NCBI GenBank assembly: GCA_019420045.1
Contig: JAHZHY010000034.1
Coordinates: forward strand, 1 to 22,679
Source of the DNA: Clostridiales bacterium
Lineage (GTDB): Bacteria > Bacillota > Clostridia > Oscillospirales > Butyricicoccaceae
DNA length: 22,679 nt
Reading direction: 5' to 3'
Under the pieces are notes generated by a model. It was given only the letters and a program-made list of their open reading frames with translations, was not told where the DNA came from and searched no databases. Positions 13,511 through 22,327 of this stretch are shown here, piece by piece. Each line of letters begins with the position of its first letter. Position 1 is the stretch's first letter. The translations under genes and the position numbers were made by a program.

Positions 13511-13947
13511 TGCTTCTGCCTAAGAGAGTAAAATACCGCAGAGTGCACAGAGGCCGTATGAAGGGCAAGGCCACCAGAGGCAACTTTGTCTCCAATGGCG
13601 ATTTCGGCCTGATGGCGACTGAGCCCGCCTGGATCACCAGCAACCAGATCGAGGCCGCTCGTATTGCCATGACCCGTTATATCAAGAGAGGCGGTCAGGT
13701 GTGGATCAAGATCTTCCCCGACAAGCCTGTGACAGAGAAACCCGCCGAGACCCGAATGGGTTCCGGTAAGGGCTCCCCGGAATACTGGGTTGCCGTGGTC
13801 AAGCCCGGCAGAGTGATGTTCGAGATCGGCGGCGTCAGCGAGGAAGTGGCTCGTGAGGCCATGCGCCTGGCTGGCTACAAGCTGCCCGTCAAGACAAAGT
13901 TTGTGAAGCGTGCGGACTTTGATGAGAAAACAGGTGGTGAAGTATGA
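13510..13947 (+). CDS. rplP: 50S ribosomal protein L16
   Basis: 145 residues starting [20 protein letters not shown], with [12 protein letters not shown] and the [19 protein letters not shown] motif typical of L16. It binds 23S rRNA near the A-site and helps position tRNA. The ATG overlaps the rpsC stop (TAATG), and its GGAGG binding site lies in the last codons of rpsC, so translation is likely coupled. Confidence 0.98.
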   Translation: MLLPKRVKYRRVHRGRMKGKATRGNFVSNGDFGLMATEPAWITSNQIEAARIAMTRYIKRGGQVWIKIFPDKPVTEKPAETRMGSGKGSPEYWVAVVKPGRVMFEIGGVSEEVAREAMRLAGYKLPVKTKFVKRADFDEKTGGEV

Positions 13948-14147
13948 TGAAGGCAAATGAGATCCGTGAGCTGTCGGCCGAAGAGCTCAACGCAAAGCTC
14001 GGCGATCTGAAAAAAGATCTCTTTAATCTCAGACTTCAGCACGCTATCAACCAGTTGGATAACCCCAACAAGATCGCCGAAGTCAAAAGAGATATCGCGA
14101 AAGTCAAGACCATCATCCGCGAGCGCGAGCTTGCGGCCCGGTCCTAA
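13944..14147 (+). CDS. rpmC: 50S ribosomal protein L29
   Basis: 67 residues, two long helices ([20 protein letters not shown] and [15 protein letters not shown]), the normal L29 form. It sits beside L23 at the exit tunnel. The start overlaps the rplP stop; both ATG at 13944 and ATG at 13947 are possible, with AGGTGG just upstream. The stop is followed 21 nt later by rpsQ. Confidence 0.97.
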   Translation: MMKANEIRELSAEELNAKLGDLKKDLFNLRLQHAINQLDNPNKIAEVKRDIAKVKTIIRERELAARS

Positions 14148-14168
14148 GCGGTAAAGGAGGTAACGCAG

Positions 14169-14426
14169 GTGAGCGAGAGAGCTTTCCGCAAGACGAGGGT
14201 CGGCAAGGTCGTCTCCGATAAAATGGATAAGACCATCGTTGTTGCGATCGAAGACAGAGTGCAGCATCCGCTGTATAAGAAGTTCATCAACAGAACATAT
14301 AAGCTGAAAGCCCATGACGAGAAGAACGAAGCTGGCGTGGGCGACCGCGTGAAGGTCATGGAAACAAGACCCCTGTCCCGGGACAAGAGATGGCGTCTTG
14401 TTGAGATCATTGAGAAAGCGAAGTAA
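14169..14426 (+). CDS. rpsQ: 30S ribosomal protein S17
   Basis: 85 residues from a GTG start at 14169 with AAAGGAGGT upstream. [41 protein letters not shown] and [18 protein letters not shown] are typical of S17, an OB-fold protein that is a primary binder of 16S rRNA in the 30S body. Confidence 0.98.
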   Translation: MSERAFRKTRVGKVVSDKMDKTIVVAIEDRVQHPLYKKFINRTYKLKAHDEKNEAGVGDRVKVMETRPLSRDKRWRLVEIIEKAK

Positions 14427-14438
14427 GGAGGGTTTGCC

Positions 14439-14807
14439 GTGGTACAGCAGGAATCTTATCTGCGCGTTGCGGATAACACCGGCGCGAAAGAACTGAAATG
14501 CATCCGTGTTCTCGGCGGCTCTACCCGCAGATACGGTAACATCGGCGACGTGATCGTCGCTTCCGTCCGCAAGGCAGCTCCCGGCGGCATGGTGAAGAAG
14601 GGCGATGTGGTTCGCGCTGTCATCGTGCGCACCAAGAAGGGCCTGCGCCGTCAGGACGGTTCTTACATCCGCTTCGATGAGAATGCGGCTGTAATCATCA
14701 AGGAAGACAAAAACCCCAGAGGAACCCGTATTTTCGGGCCCGTGGCCAGAGAGCTGCGCGAGAAGGATTATATGAAGATCCTCTCCCTGGCTCCGGAAGT
14801 ACTGTAA
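14439..14807 (+). CDS. rplN: 50S ribosomal protein L14
   Basis: 122 residues from a GTG start with AAGGAGGG upstream. [40 protein letters not shown] and [20 protein letters not shown] are diagnostic for L14. It forms intersubunit bridge B8 and is the docking site of the silencing factor RsfS in other bacteria. It is the first gene of the spc-type part of the cluster. No separate promoter is seen: only 12 nt separate it from rpsQ. Confidence 0.98.
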   Translation: MVQQESYLRVADNTGAKELKCIRVLGGSTRRYGNIGDVIVASVRKAAPGGMVKKGDVVRAVIVRTKKGLRRQDGSYIRFDENAAVIIKEDKNPRGTRIFGPVARELREKDYMKILSLAPEVL

Positions 14808-14817
14808 GGAGGACGCT

Positions 14818-15135
14818 ATGAATACACTCAATGTGAAAAAGGGCGATACCGTCATAGTGCTTTCCGGCAAAGATAAGGGCAAGAAGGGCAAGGTCCTTTC
14901 CACCCATCCCGCCGCTGGCAAAGTGGTGGTGGAAGGCGTCAACTTCGCCACAAAGCATGTGAAACCCCGCAAGCAGGGCGATCCCTCCGGCATCATGAAG
15001 CAGGAGACCCCCATCCGCGCTTGCAAGGTGATGCGCGTTTGCCCCAAGTGCGATAAGCCCACCAGAGTCAAACATCAGATTCTTGCCTCCGGCGAGAAGG
15101 TCAGAGTCTGCGCAAAATGCGGCGAGACCATATAA
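14818..15135 (+). CDS. rplX: 50S ribosomal protein L24 with C-terminal zinc ribbon
   Basis: 105 residues. The KOW motif ([20 protein letters not shown]) is at residues 7-26. The C-terminal half carries two CxxC pairs (C75, C78, C98, C101) that should bind one zinc, the zinc-binding version of L24 found in many bacteria. L24 is an assembly initiator binding the 5' end of 23S rRNA. AAGGAGG precedes the ATG; rplE starts 18 nt after the stop. Confidence 0.98.
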   Translation: MNTLNVKKGDTVIVLSGKDKGKKGKVLSTHPAAGKVVVEGVNFATKHVKPRKQGDPSGIMKQETPIRACKVMRVCPKCDKPTRVKHQILASGEKVRVCAKCGETI

Positions 15136-15153
15136 CGGGAGGAGGAAGAGACA

Positions 15154-15720
15154 ATGGCTAATATCGCTGAGGAAAAGTATGTGCCCCGGCTGAAGGCAAA
15201 GTACCAGAGCGAGATCGCTCCGGCCCTGATGAAGAAATTCGCCTACAAGAGCCCCATGCAGATCCCCAAGCTGGATAAGATCACAGTGAATGTTGGCTGC
15301 GGCGAAGCCCGCGACAACTCCAAGGCTCTGGACGCTGTGTGCAACGATCTGGCTAAGATCACCGGCCAGAAGGCCCTGGTCACCAAGGCTAAGAAGTCTG
15401 TGGCTAACTTCAAACTGCGTGAAGGTATGCCCATCGGCGCCAAGGTCACCCTGCGTGGCGACCGTATGTGGGAGTTCCTGGATCGGTTCTTCAATGTGGC
15501 TCTGCCCCGTGTCCGCGACTTCCGCGGCATCAATGCCAACGGCTTCGACGGCCATGGCAACTATGCTGTGGGCGTGAAAGAGCAGCTGATCTTCCCGGAG
15601 ATCGAGTATGACAAGATCGACAAGATCCGCGGCATGGACATCGTGTTCACCACAACCGCACAGAACGATGAAGAGGCAAGAGAGCTGCTCACACTGCTTG
15701 GCGCTCCCTTCGCCAGATAA
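15154..15720 (+). CDS. rplE: 50S ribosomal protein L5
   Basis: 188 residues, about 8 longer at the N-terminus than the common 180-residue form ([20 protein letters not shown]). Signature segments are [36 protein letters not shown] and [21 protein letters not shown]5 binds 5S rRNA with L18 and contacts S13 in bridge B1b. GGGAGGAGG precedes the ATG. Confidence 0.98.
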   Translation: MANIAEEKYVPRLKAKYQSEIAPALMKKFAYKSPMQIPKLDKITVNVGCGEARDNSKALDAVCNDLAKITGQKALVTKAKKSVANFKLREGMPIGAKVTLRGDRMWEFLDRFFNVALPRVRDFRGINANGFDGHGNYAVGVKEQLIFPEIEYDKIDKIRGMDIVFTTTAQNDEEARELLTLLGAPFAR

Positions 15721-15737
15721 GAGGGAGGATTGTTGGC

Positions 15738-15923
15738 ATGGCTAAAAAGTCTATGGTTTTGAAGCAGCAGCGCGGCAGCAAGTTTTCCACCAGAAACTAC
15801 AACAGATGCAAAATCTGCGGCCGCCCTCATGCCTATCTGCGCAACTACGGCATCTGCCGTATCTGCTTCCGTGAGCTGGCTTACAAGGGCCAGATCCCCG
15901 GCGTGCGCAAGGCCAGCTGGTAA
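15738..15923 (+). CDS. rpsZ: 30S ribosomal protein S14 type Z
   Basis: 61 residues with a zinc ribbon, C24, C27, C40 and C43 (CKICG and CRICF), which defines the short zinc-containing S14 found as the primary copy in Bacillota. [20 protein letters not shown] and IPGVRKASW at the end are standard. It sits in the 30S head close to S3 and S10. GGGAGG precedes the ATG. A 107-nt gap with two hairpins follows. Confidence 0.98.
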   Translation: MAKKSMVLKQQRGSKFSTRNYNRCKICGRPHAYLRNYGICRICFRELAYKGQIPGVRKASW

Positions 15924-15926
15924 AAA

Positions 15927-15972
15927 GCGAGGGGCAACCCCCGCCTGAAAGTGAAAGGGGCCTTATGGCCCC
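15927..15972 (+). other. Two hairpins in the rpsZ-rpsH gap
   Basis: GCG-a-GGGG-caa-CCCC-CGC (15927-15944) and GGGGCC-ttat-GGCCCC (15957-15962, 15967-15972) lie between rpsZ and rpsH. They are followed by an A-rich stretch, not a U-tract, so they do not look like terminators. In E. coli the regulator S8 binds the spc transcript near rplE; these hairpins lie directly before rpsH, but S8 binding is untested inference. Confidence 0.45.
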
Positions 15973-16030
15973 GCCCAAAGAAAAGTGGAGATGGCAAGCC
16001 AATCTCTAACTTCTGCAAGGAGGATAATAA

Positions 16031-16423
16031 ATGGTTATTACAGACCCTATTGCCGATATGCTGACGCGTATCCGCAACGCCACATCCGCCCGCCACAGCA
16101 CTGTGGATGTGCCCACCTCGGGCATGAAGCGGGCCATCGCCCAGATCCTGCTGGACGAAGGCTACATCAAGGCCTTCGAACTGGTGGATGACGGCGCCCA
16201 GGGCATGATTCATATCACGCTGAAAAGCAACAAGGAAAAAGCGATCTGCGGCCTGCGCCGCGTGTCCAAGCCCGGCCTGCGCGTCTATGCCGGCGCCGAC
16301 GAGCTGCCCCGCGTGCTCAAGGGCCTGGGTATTGCGATCGTTTCCACATCCAAGGGCATCATGACCGACAAGAAAGCTCGCGAGCTGAATGTCGGCGGCG
16401 AAGTCCTGGCATTTGTCTGGTAA
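16031..16423 (+). CDS. rpsH: 30S ribosomal protein S8
   Basis: 130 residues. [22 protein letters not shown] opens the protein, and the C-terminal end [30 protein letters not shown] is typical of S8. It binds the central domain of 16S rRNA (helix 21) and in E. coli represses the spc operon. AAGGAGG lies 8 nt before the ATG. Confidence 0.98.
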   Translation: MVITDPIADMLTRIRNATSARHSTVDVPTSGMKRAIAQILLDEGYIKAFELVDDGAQGMIHITLKSNKEKAICGLRRVSKPGLRVYAGADELPRVLKGLGIAIVSTSKGIMTDKKARELNVGGEVLAFVW

Positions 16424-16439
16424 GGGAGGATAACGGAAT

Positions 16440-16985
16440 ATGTCCAGAATTGGTAAACTGCCCGTTAGCATCCCCGCCGGTGTCACCGTGGATGTCAAGG
16501 GTAATGTGGTGCATGTGAAGGGCCCCAAAGGGGAACTGACACAGGAAATGCACAAGGATATGCTGATCGCTGTGGAAGACGGCCATGTGGTTGTCAAGCG
16601 CCCCAGCGAGGCTAAATTGCACAAGTCGCTCCATGGCCTGACCCGCACCCTGATCGCCAACATGGTGGAAGGTGTGGAAAAGGGCTACAGCAAGGAGCTG
16701 GAAGTCAACGGCGTTGGTTATCGTGTTGCCAAGCAGGGCAAGCAGCTGGTGATGAACCTGGGTTATTCTCATCAGGTGATCATGGACGAGATCCCCGGTA
16801 TCACCATCGATGTGCCTGCCCCCAACAAGATCATCATCTCTGGCCCCAACAAGCAGATGGTTGGCCAGTTCGCCGCTGAAGTGCGGGAAAAGAGACCGCC
16901 CGAACCCTATAAGGGCAAAGGCATCAAATATGCTACCGAGGTCGTGCGCCGCAAGGAAGGCAAGGCCGGCGGTAAGAAGAAATAA
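16440..16985 (+). CDS. rplF: 50S ribosomal protein L6
   Basis: 181 residues. [16 protein letters not shown] and [20 protein letters not shown] are standard L6 segments, and the C-terminal [30 protein letters not shown] is the conserved rRNA-binding end. L6 lies near the sarcin-ricin loop and factor-binding site. GGGAGG precedes the ATG. Confidence 0.98.
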   Translation: MSRIGKLPVSIPAGVTVDVKGNVVHVKGPKGELTQEMHKDMLIAVEDGHVVVKRPSEAKLHKSLHGLTRTLIANMVEGVEKGYSKELEVNGVGYRVAKQGKQLVMNLGYSHQVIMDEIPGITIDVPAPNKIIISGPNKQMVGQFAAEVREKRPPEPYKGKGIKYATEVVRRKEGKAGGKKK

Positions 16986-17000
16986 GGGGGGTGCGCATCA

Positions 17001-17360
17001 ATGGTTAAGAAGATCGATAAGAACGCTCAGCGCCTGAAGCGGCACAAGAGAGTGCGCGCCAACATTTCCGGCACCGCCGAGAGACCCCGCCTGGATGTGT
17101 TCCGCAGCGCGAACCACATCTATGCACAGGTCATCGATGATGCCAACGGTGTCACTCTTGTTTCTGCCTCCTCCACCGAAAAGGACTTCGGTTCTTACGG
17201 CGGCAATAAGGAAGCGGCCAGAAAGGTCGGCCAGATCGTGGCCGAGCGCGCTAAAGCCAAGGGGATCAGCGTCGTGGTGTTCGACCGCGGCGGCTACCTC
17301 TACCACGGCCGCGTCAAAGAACTCGCAGAGGGCGCCCGCGAGGGCGGACTCCAGTTTTAA
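17001..17360 (+). CDS. rplR: 50S ribosomal protein L18
   Basis: 119 residues with [26 protein letters not shown] and the C-terminal [26 protein letters not shown], diagnostic for L18. It binds 5S rRNA with L5 and links it to the large subunit. The binding site is AAGGGGGGTG, slightly off the usual AGGAGG used by its neighbours. Confidence 0.98.
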   Translation: MVKKIDKNAQRLKRHKRVRANISGTAERPRLDVFRSANHIYAQVIDDANGVTLVSASSTEKDFGSYGGNKEAARKVGQIVAERAKAKGISVVVFDRGGYLYHGRVKELAEGAREGGLQF

Positions 17361-17373
17361 TGGGAGGTAGAAT

Positions 17374-17877
17374 ATGGCTCGTATGATAGATGCAAGCACA
17401 TTGGAGCTGCAGGAGAAAGTTGTCTCCCTGAACCGTGTTTCCAAAACCGTGAAGGGCGGCCGTATCTTCAAGTTCGCGGCTCTGGTTGTGGTTGGTGACC
17501 AGAACGGTATCGTGGGCTACGGCCTGGGCAAGGCTTCCGAAGTGCCCGATGCCATCCGCAAGGGCATCGAAGATGCCAAAAAGAACCTCGTCCGCATCTC
17601 CCTGGAGGGCACAACCATCCCCCACGAGGTGCTGGGCACCTTCGGCGCCGGCAAGGTGCTGATGAAGCCCGCCGCTCCCGGTACCGGCGTGATCGCCGGC
17701 GGCGCTGTTCGTGCCGTTGTGGAAATGGCCGGCATCAAAGACATCCGTACCAAGAGCCTGCGGAGCAACAACCCGCAGAATGTCGTGGCCGCCACTATGG
17801 AAGGCCTGAAGTCGCTCCGGGATGCGGAACAGGTGGCTGCTGCCCGTGGAATCCCCACCGAGCAGCTGGCGAAATAA
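17374..17877 (+). CDS. rpsE: 30S ribosomal protein S5
   Basis: 167 residues. The double-stranded RNA-binding-like N-terminal domain includes [21 protein letters not shown], where spectinomycin resistance changes occur in other bacteria, and the second domain has [21 protein letters not shown]5 helps decoding accuracy and forms part of the mRNA entry site with S3 and S4. GGGAGGT precedes the ATG. Confidence 0.98.
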   Translation: MARMIDASTLELQEKVVSLNRVSKTVKGGRIFKFAALVVVGDQNGIVGYGLGKASEVPDAIRKGIEDAKKNLVRISLEGTTIPHEVLGTFGAGKVLMKPAAPGTGVIAGGAVRAVVEMAGIKDIRTKSLRSNNPQNVVAATMEGLKSLRDAEQVAAARGIPTEQLAK

Positions 17878-17891
17878 GGAGGGGAATCTGA

Positions 17892-18074
17892 ATGGATAAT
17901 CTGAAGATCACTCTCAAAAAGAGTCTGTCCGGCAGACTGCAGAAGCATATCGCCACAGCCAACTCCCTGGGCCTCAAGCGCCCCGGGGATGTGACTGTGC
18001 AGCCCAATAACGCTCAGACACAGGGAAAGATCGCCCTCATCGGCTACCTGCTCTCTGTGGAGACCTGCGAATAG
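17892..18074 (+). CDS. rpmD: 50S ribosomal protein L30
   Basis: 60 residues, standard bacterial L30 length. LKITLKKSLSGRLQKHIATA followed by LGLKRPGDVTVQPNNAQTQGKI matches the family. It is a small 23S rRNA-binding protein and is absent from some bacterial lineages. AAGGAGGGG precedes the ATG; its stop overlaps the binding site of rplO. Confidence 0.96.
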   Translation: MDNLKITLKKSLSGRLQKHIATANSLGLKRPGDVTVQPNNAQTQGKIALIGYLLSVETCE

Positions 18075-18086
18075 GAGGTGCGCCCC

Positions 18087-18530
18087 ATGAAATTGCATGA
18101 ACTCTCTCCGGCGCCCGGCTCCAACCAGGAGCCTAAGCGCAAGGGCCGGGGCATCGGCACCGGCAACGGCAAGACTGCCGGCCGTGGTCATAAAGGCCAG
18201 TGGGCCAGAAGCGGCGGCGGCGTGCGCCCTGGGTTTGAAGGCGGCCAGATGCCGCTGGCCCGGCGTCTGCCTAAGCGCGGCTTTAACAATAAGGTGTTTG
18301 CCAAGCATTATGCTGAAGTGAATGTGGCAGCCCTCAACGCCTTTGAAGACGGCGAGACCATCTGCGTGGTGGCCATGCTGGAAAAGGGCCTGATCGGCAA
18401 AGCCTGCGACGGCGTGAAAGTGCTGGGCAACGGCGAACTGAAAAAGAAGCTGACCGTCAAGGCCGCCGGCTTCAGCAAATCCGCCAAGGAGAAGATCGAA
18501 GCAGCCGGAGGCAAGGCGGAGGTGGTTTAA
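18087..18530 (+). CDS. rplO: 50S ribosomal protein L15
   Basis: 147 residues starting [22 protein letters not shown], the typical L15 N-terminus, then [40 protein letters not shown] chose the ATG at 18087 because AGGAGGTG lies 6 nt upstream; an in-frame GTG at 18078 is inside that binding site. L15 is a late assembly protein spanning 23S rRNA domains. secY starts 3 nt after the stop. Confidence 0.97.
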   Translation: MKLHELSPAPGSNQEPKRKGRGIGTGNGKTAGRGHKGQWARSGGGVRPGFEGGQMPLARRLPKRGFNNKVFAKHYAEVNVAALNAFEDGETICVVAMLEKGLIGKACDGVKVLGNGELKKKLTVKAAGFSKSAKEKIEAAGGKAEVV

Positions 18531-18533
18531 GCC

Positions 18534-19814
18534 ATGATAGAAACCATTAAAAATGCGTGGAAGATCCCTGATCTGCGGCGGAAGCTGCTGTTCGTGGTCT
18601 TTGCGCTGGTGATCTTTCGTTTTGGCTATGCCATTTATGTGCCTTATGTAGATACCGAGGCCCTGGCCGATGTGTTCAAACAGTACAGCGACACCCTGCT
18701 GGGCTATTTCAACACTCTGTCCGGCGGCGGCTTTTCTCAAGCCTCCATCTTTGCCCTGTCGGTATATCCCTATATCAACTCTTCCATCATCATGCAGCTT
18801 CTGCAGGTTGCCATTCCGGCCCTGGAGCGCATGGTGAAGGACGGCGGTGAGGAAGGCCGGAAAAAGCTGGCTTCCATCACCCGTTATGTGACCATCGCCC
18901 TGTCTCTGCTCATGGGCTGGACTTATTATATTATGCTGCGCACCAGCGGCGTTCTGACCCGCACCGATCTGTGGAGCGCCATCGTTATCATCCTGACCTT
19001 CACAGCCGGTTCCAGCTTCATCATGTGGCTGGGCGAGCAGATCAACTCCAAAGGTGTGGGCAACGGCATTTCCCTCATCCTGTTCGCTTCCATCGTTTCC
19101 CGCGGTCCTTCCGCGGTGATGGGGATCATCAACGGTCTGAAGAGCGGCAGCATGAATGTGATTTCGGTCATCGTTATTTTGGTGGTGGCCATTGCTGTGA
19201 TCGCCTTTATCGTGTTCATCACAAACGCCGAGCGGCGCATCCCCATCCAGTATGCCAAGCGGATGGTGGGCCGCAAGATGTACGGCGGTCAGTCCACCCA
19301 TCTGCCTATGAAGGTGAATATGTCCGGCGTGATGCCTGTCATCTTCGCTTCTTCCATCGTCACCTTCCCGGGCACCATCATCCAGTTCCTCAATCCGGAG
19401 GAAGGCTCCTTCTGGAGCAATTTCGGCAAGGCCTTCAGCCAGGGCAGCCTGGCCTATATCATCGTGTACGCCTTGCTCATCGTGGGCTTTGCTTATTTCT
19501 ATGCCACCATTCAGTTCAACCCCATCGAGGTCAGCAACAACCTCAAGCGCAATGGCGGCTTTATCCCCGGCTTCCGTCCGGGCAAACCCACCACCGATTT
19601 CATTGCCAAAGTGCTCAATAAGATCACCCTCATGGGCGCTCTGTTCCTGGGCATCGTGGCTATCCTGCCTCTGATCATGAGCAACATCAAGGGTCTGGGC
19701 GGTCTGGCCATCGGCGGCACTTCGGTGCTGATCCTGGTGGGCGTCGCGCTGGAAACTGTCAAGCAGATCGAAGCGCAGATGCTCATGCGTCACTACAAGG
19801 GCTTCCTTGAATAA
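18534..19814 (+). CDS. secY: Protein translocase subunit SecY
   Basis: 426 residues with about ten transmembrane segments. The first is LLFVVFALVIFRFGYAIYVP, followed by the plug region with YFNTLSGGGFSQASIFALSV and then YINSSIIMQLL in segment 2. GEQINSKGVGNGISLILFASI and the cytosolic loop KPTTDFIAKVLNKITLMGAL are conserved. SecY forms the protein-conducting channel with SecE and SecG. It uses GGAGGTGG at the end of rplO, so translation is probably coupled. The sequence VPYVDTEAL after the first segment is the usual external loop. Confidence 0.98.
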   Translation: MIETIKNAWKIPDLRRKLLFVVFALVIFRFGYAIYVPYVDTEALADVFKQYSDTLLGYFNTLSGGGFSQASIFALSVYPYINSSIIMQLLQVAIPALERMVKDGGEEGRKKLASITRYVTIALSLLMGWTYYIMLRTSGVLTRTDLWSAIVIILTFTAGSSFIMWLGEQINSKGVGNGISLILFASIVSRGPSAVMGIINGLKSGSMNVISVIVILVVAIAVIAFIVFITNAERRIPIQYAKRMVGRKMYGGQSTHLPMKVNMSGVMPVIFASSIVTFPGTIIQFLNPEEGSFWSNFGKAFSQGSLAYIIVYALLIVGFAYFYATIQFNPIEVSNNLKRNGGFIPGFRPGKPTTDFIAKVLNKITLMGALFLGIVAILPLIMSNIKGLGGLAIGGTSVLILVGVALETVKQIEAQMLMRHYKGFLE

Positions 19815-19849
19815 AACGCGCCCCTTTATGGGACAGTGGAGGCTTTGAA

Positions 19850-20485
19850 ATGAAACTTGTGATTCTCGGGGCGCCTGGCGCCGGAAAGGGGACCCAGGCC
19901 GGCCTGCTGGCAGACCGGCTGGGAATCCCCACCATCTCCACCGGCAATCTGCTCCGCGCTGCCATGCAGCAGGGAACAGAGTTGGGGAAACAGGTGAAAG
20001 AGGCCATGGATGCCGGCAAACTGGTATCCGATGAGCTGATCATCCAGCTGGTGAAGGAGCGTCTGGGTCAGGAGGACTGTAAAAACGGTTATCTCTTGGA
20101 CGGCTTCCCCCGCACGCTGGCTCAGGCCAAGGCACTGAGCGGCTTTGCAAAGATCGACGGTGCGCTGTCCATTGAGGTCAGCGATTCGGAGATCGAGCAT
20201 CGCATGGAAGGCCGGCGCATTTGTTCCCAATGCCAGGCCACCTACCATGTGGAAGACAATCCGCCCAAAGTCGAAGGGATTTGCGACAAATGCGGCGGTC
20301 AGCTGGTCATCCGCAAGGACGACACCCACGATGTGGTGGAAAACCGGCTGCACATCTACCATGAGGAAACCGAACCCGTGAAGGAATATTACCGTCAGGA
20401 AGGCCTTTTGCTGGCGGTACGCGGACAGAAAAAGCTGGCGGATACCACTCAGTTGGTGTTCGACGCATTGGGGATATCCTTATGA
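19850..20485 (+). CDS. adk: Adenylate kinase, zinc-lid type
   Basis: 211 residues. The P-loop GAPGAGKGT is at 7-15, DGFPRT at 84-89 binds AMP, and the lid has four cysteines (C125, C128, C145, C148) that coordinate zinc, the usual arrangement in Bacillota. It interconverts ATP, AMP and ADP in the cytoplasm. GGAGG lies 7 nt before the ATG. The TGA stop overlaps the map ATG (ATGA). Confidence 0.98.
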   Translation: MKLVILGAPGAGKGTQAGLLADRLGIPTISTGNLLRAAMQQGTELGKQVKEAMDAGKLVSDELIIQLVKERLGQEDCKNGYLLDGFPRTLAQAKALSGFAKIDGALSIEVSDSEIEHRMEGRRICSQCQATYHVEDNPPKVEGICDKCGGQLVIRKDDTHDVVENRLHIYHEETEPVKEYYRQEGLLLAVRGQKKLADTTQLVFDALGISL

Positions 20486-21234
20486 TCACCATCAAATCCA
20501 AACACGAACTGAAAATCATGCAAAAGGCGGGACAGATCAGCAAGGCGGCACTCCTCGCCGCCGGCGATCTGGTCGCGCCGGGTGTTACCACCCGCCAGCT
20601 GGACGAAGCAGCCCGCAGAGTGATCGAGAAGGCTGGGGCCAAACCCGCCTTTCTGGGTTACGGCGGCTTTCCCGCCACCATCTGCTGCTCGATCAACGAT
20701 GAAGTGATTCATGGCATCCCGGGAGACCGGGTGATCCAGGAGGGCGACATCGTCAGCATCGATACGGGTGCGATCTATGAGGGCTATTACGGGGATAATG
20801 CCGCCACTTTTGGGGCGGGGAAGATCTCGGAAGAGGCCCAGAAGCTGATCGATGTAACACGGCAGAGCTTCTATGAAGGTATCAAATTTGCCCGGAAAGG
20901 GCAAAGAATCTCCGATATTTCCCATGCTATCGGCGCTTACTGTGAAGCAAGAGGCTATGGCGTGGTGCGGGAGTTTGTGGGCCACGGCATCGGAACAAAG
21001 ATGCATGAGGCGCCGGAGATCCCCAATTTTGGGGCGCCGGGCCACGGTCCGCGGTTGATGCCCGGGATGACCCTGGCCATTGAGCCCATGATCAACATGG
21101 GCACATGGAAGGTGAAGGTGCTCCCCGACGGCTGGACGGTCAAGACATTGGACGGCAGCCTGTCGGCCCATTACGAGAACACCGTTCTCATCACTGAGGG
21201 CGAGCCGATCATACTGACTTCTGTGGGAGACTGA
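20482..21234 (+). CDS. map: Methionine aminopeptidase, type I
   Basis: 250 residues. H77 and the metal ligands D94, D105, H168, E201 and E232 are all present (DEVIHGIPG, SIDTGAIYEGYYGDNA, VGHGIG, AIEPM, YENTVLIT). The enzyme removes the initiator Met from nascent proteins. The ATG overlaps the adk stop, a sign of coupled translation. The short form without an SH3-like extension is standard for this location. Confidence 0.98.
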   Translation: MITIKSKHELKIMQKAGQISKAALLAAGDLVAPGVTTRQLDEAARRVIEKAGAKPAFLGYGGFPATICCSINDEVIHGIPGDRVIQEGDIVSIDTGAIYEGYYGDNAATFGAGKISEEAQKLIDVTRQSFYEGIKFARKGQRISDISHAIGAYCEARGYGVVREFVGHGIGTKMHEAPEIPNFGAPGHGPRLMPGMTLAIEPMINMGTWKVKVLPDGWTVKTLDGSLSAHYENTVLITEGEPIILTSVGD

Positions 21235-21235
21235 A

Positions 21236-21517
21236 ATGGCCCCGGATATGGAAAGATCGGACATTGTACTGTCGCAGCAGGGCCGGGACAAAGGCCGGCT
21301 GCTGATGGTGCTTGATACAGATGCCGAATATCTGCTGCTGGCTGACGGCCGGCGCCGCAGAGTCGAACGCCCCAAGCGCAAGAAAATGCGCCATGTGTCC
21401 TTTGTGGCCAAAAGCCGCAGCGAAGAGGGCAGGCGGCTGCGTCAGGGCGAAAAATTGTCAAACAGTGAAGTCCGCAGGGCGCTGCGCCAAGAAGAGGCGC
21501 CCACCAATGCAGAATAA
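21236..21517 (+). CDS. KOW domain-containing RNA-binding protein
   Basis: 93 residues, highly basic. The N-terminal DIVLSQQGRDKGRLLMVLDTDAEYLLLADG (residues 9-38) is a KOW-type beta motif, followed by RRRRVERPKRKKMRHVSFV and a charged tail. Similar small proteins, annotated as KOW or L14e/L6e/L27e-like, are found between map and infA in Clostridia. Its role is not established; ribosome association is inferred from context. The start at 21236 has GGGAGA 5 nt upstream and follows map by one base; an ATG at 21248 is a less supported alternative. Confidence 0.85.
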   Translation: MAPDMERSDIVLSQQGRDKGRLLMVLDTDAEYLLLADGRRRRVERPKRKKMRHVSFVAKSRSEEGRRLRQGEKLSNSEVRRALRQEEAPTNAE

Positions 21518-21535
21518 CCGAGGAGGTAATTTCGT

Positions 21536-21754
21536 TTGGCAAAAGAAGATATGATCGAAGTGGAAGGTACCGTTATAGAGGCGTTGCCAAATGCTATGTT
21601 CCAGGTGGAGCTGGCCAACGGACACAAGGTGTTGGCTCACATCTCGGGCAAGCTGAGGATGAACTTCATCAAGATCCTGCCGGGCGATAAAGTCACCCTG
21701 GAGATGTCCCCCTACGATCTCTCCCGGGGCAGGATCACATGGCGGTTCAAATAA
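21536..21754 (+). CDS. infA: Translation initiation factor IF-1
   Basis: 72 residues with a TTG start at 21536 and AGGAGGT 8 nt upstream. Beginning the protein there gives the classic [26 protein letters not shown]; the next ATG (21551) would remove the conserved N-terminus. The OB fold ends with [20 protein letters not shown] and TWRFK, as usual. IF-1 occupies the A-site during initiation and assists IF-2 and IF-3. Confidence 0.97.
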   Translation: MAKEDMIEVEGTVIEALPNAMFQVELANGHKVLAHISGKLRMNFIKILPGDKVTLEMSPYDLSRGRITWRFK

Positions 21755-21803
21755 GGGAAGCTTTCTCCCATCATTTGCCGCTGAGACAGGAGGTATACAG
21801 ATT

Positions 21804-21917
21804 ATGAAAGTGAAACCGTCGGTTAAACCCATCTGTGAAAAGTGCAAGATCATCCGCAGAAAGGGCCGCGTCATGGTCATCTGCGAGAACCCCAAACACA
21901 AACAGAGACAGGGCTGA
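21804..21917 (+). CDS. rpmJ: 50S ribosomal protein L36
   Basis: 37 residues: [20 protein letters not shown] followed by [17 protein letters not shown]. The zinc ribbon ligands C11, C14, C27 and H32 mark the zinc-binding L36. It is a small 23S rRNA-binding protein. AGGAGGT lies 12 nt before the ATG (21789-21795), a slightly long spacing. It sits between infA and rpsM as in most Bacillota. Confidence 0.97.
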   Translation: MKVKPSVKPICEKCKIIRRKGRVMVICENPKHKQRQG

Positions 21918-21943
21918 TAAATACACAGGAGGTGCTGAAATAA

Positions 21944-22312
21944 ATGGCTCGTATTGCCGGTGTTGACCTTCCCCGCGAAAAAAGAGTGGAGATCGGACTG
22001 ACTTACATCTTTGGAATCGGCCGCTCCCTTTCCAATGAAATCCTGGAGAAGACCGGTGTGAATCCTGACACCAGAGTCAAGGATCTCACCGATGACGAAG
22101 TGGCTAAGCTGCGTGACATCATCGAGCACAGCTATCAGGTCGAAGGCGACCTGCGCCGCGAAAATGCAATGAACATCAAACGGCTGGTGGAAATTGGTTC
22201 CTATCGTGGCCTGCGCCACAGAAAGGGCCTGCCTGTGAGAGGGCAGCGCACCAAGACCAATGCCAGAACACGCAAAGGTCCCAAGAAGACTATCGCCAAC
22301 AAGAAGAAGTAA
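21944..22312 (+). CDS. rpsM: 30S ribosomal protein S13
   Basis: 122 residues starting [22 protein letters not shown], with the helix-hairpin-helix [17 protein letters not shown] and the basic C-terminal end [18 protein letters not shown] that reaches toward the P-site tRNA. S13 forms a head complex with S19 and bridges to L5. AGGAGGTG precedes the ATG. It begins the alpha-type part of the cluster. Confidence 0.98.
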   Translation: MARIAGVDLPREKRVEIGLTYIFGIGRSLSNEILEKTGVNPDTRVKDLTDDEVAKLRDIIEHSYQVEGDLRRENAMNIKRLVEIGSYRGLRHRKGLPVRGQRTKTNARTRKGPKKTIANKKK

Positions 22313-22327
22313 GGAGGGGCGAGACGA

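Noticed and set aside
17517..19793. 758-codon open frame antisense to rpsE-rpmD-rplO-secY
   Set aside because: It spans four recognisable genes on the other strand and resembles no protein; it is a by-product of GC-rich third positions.
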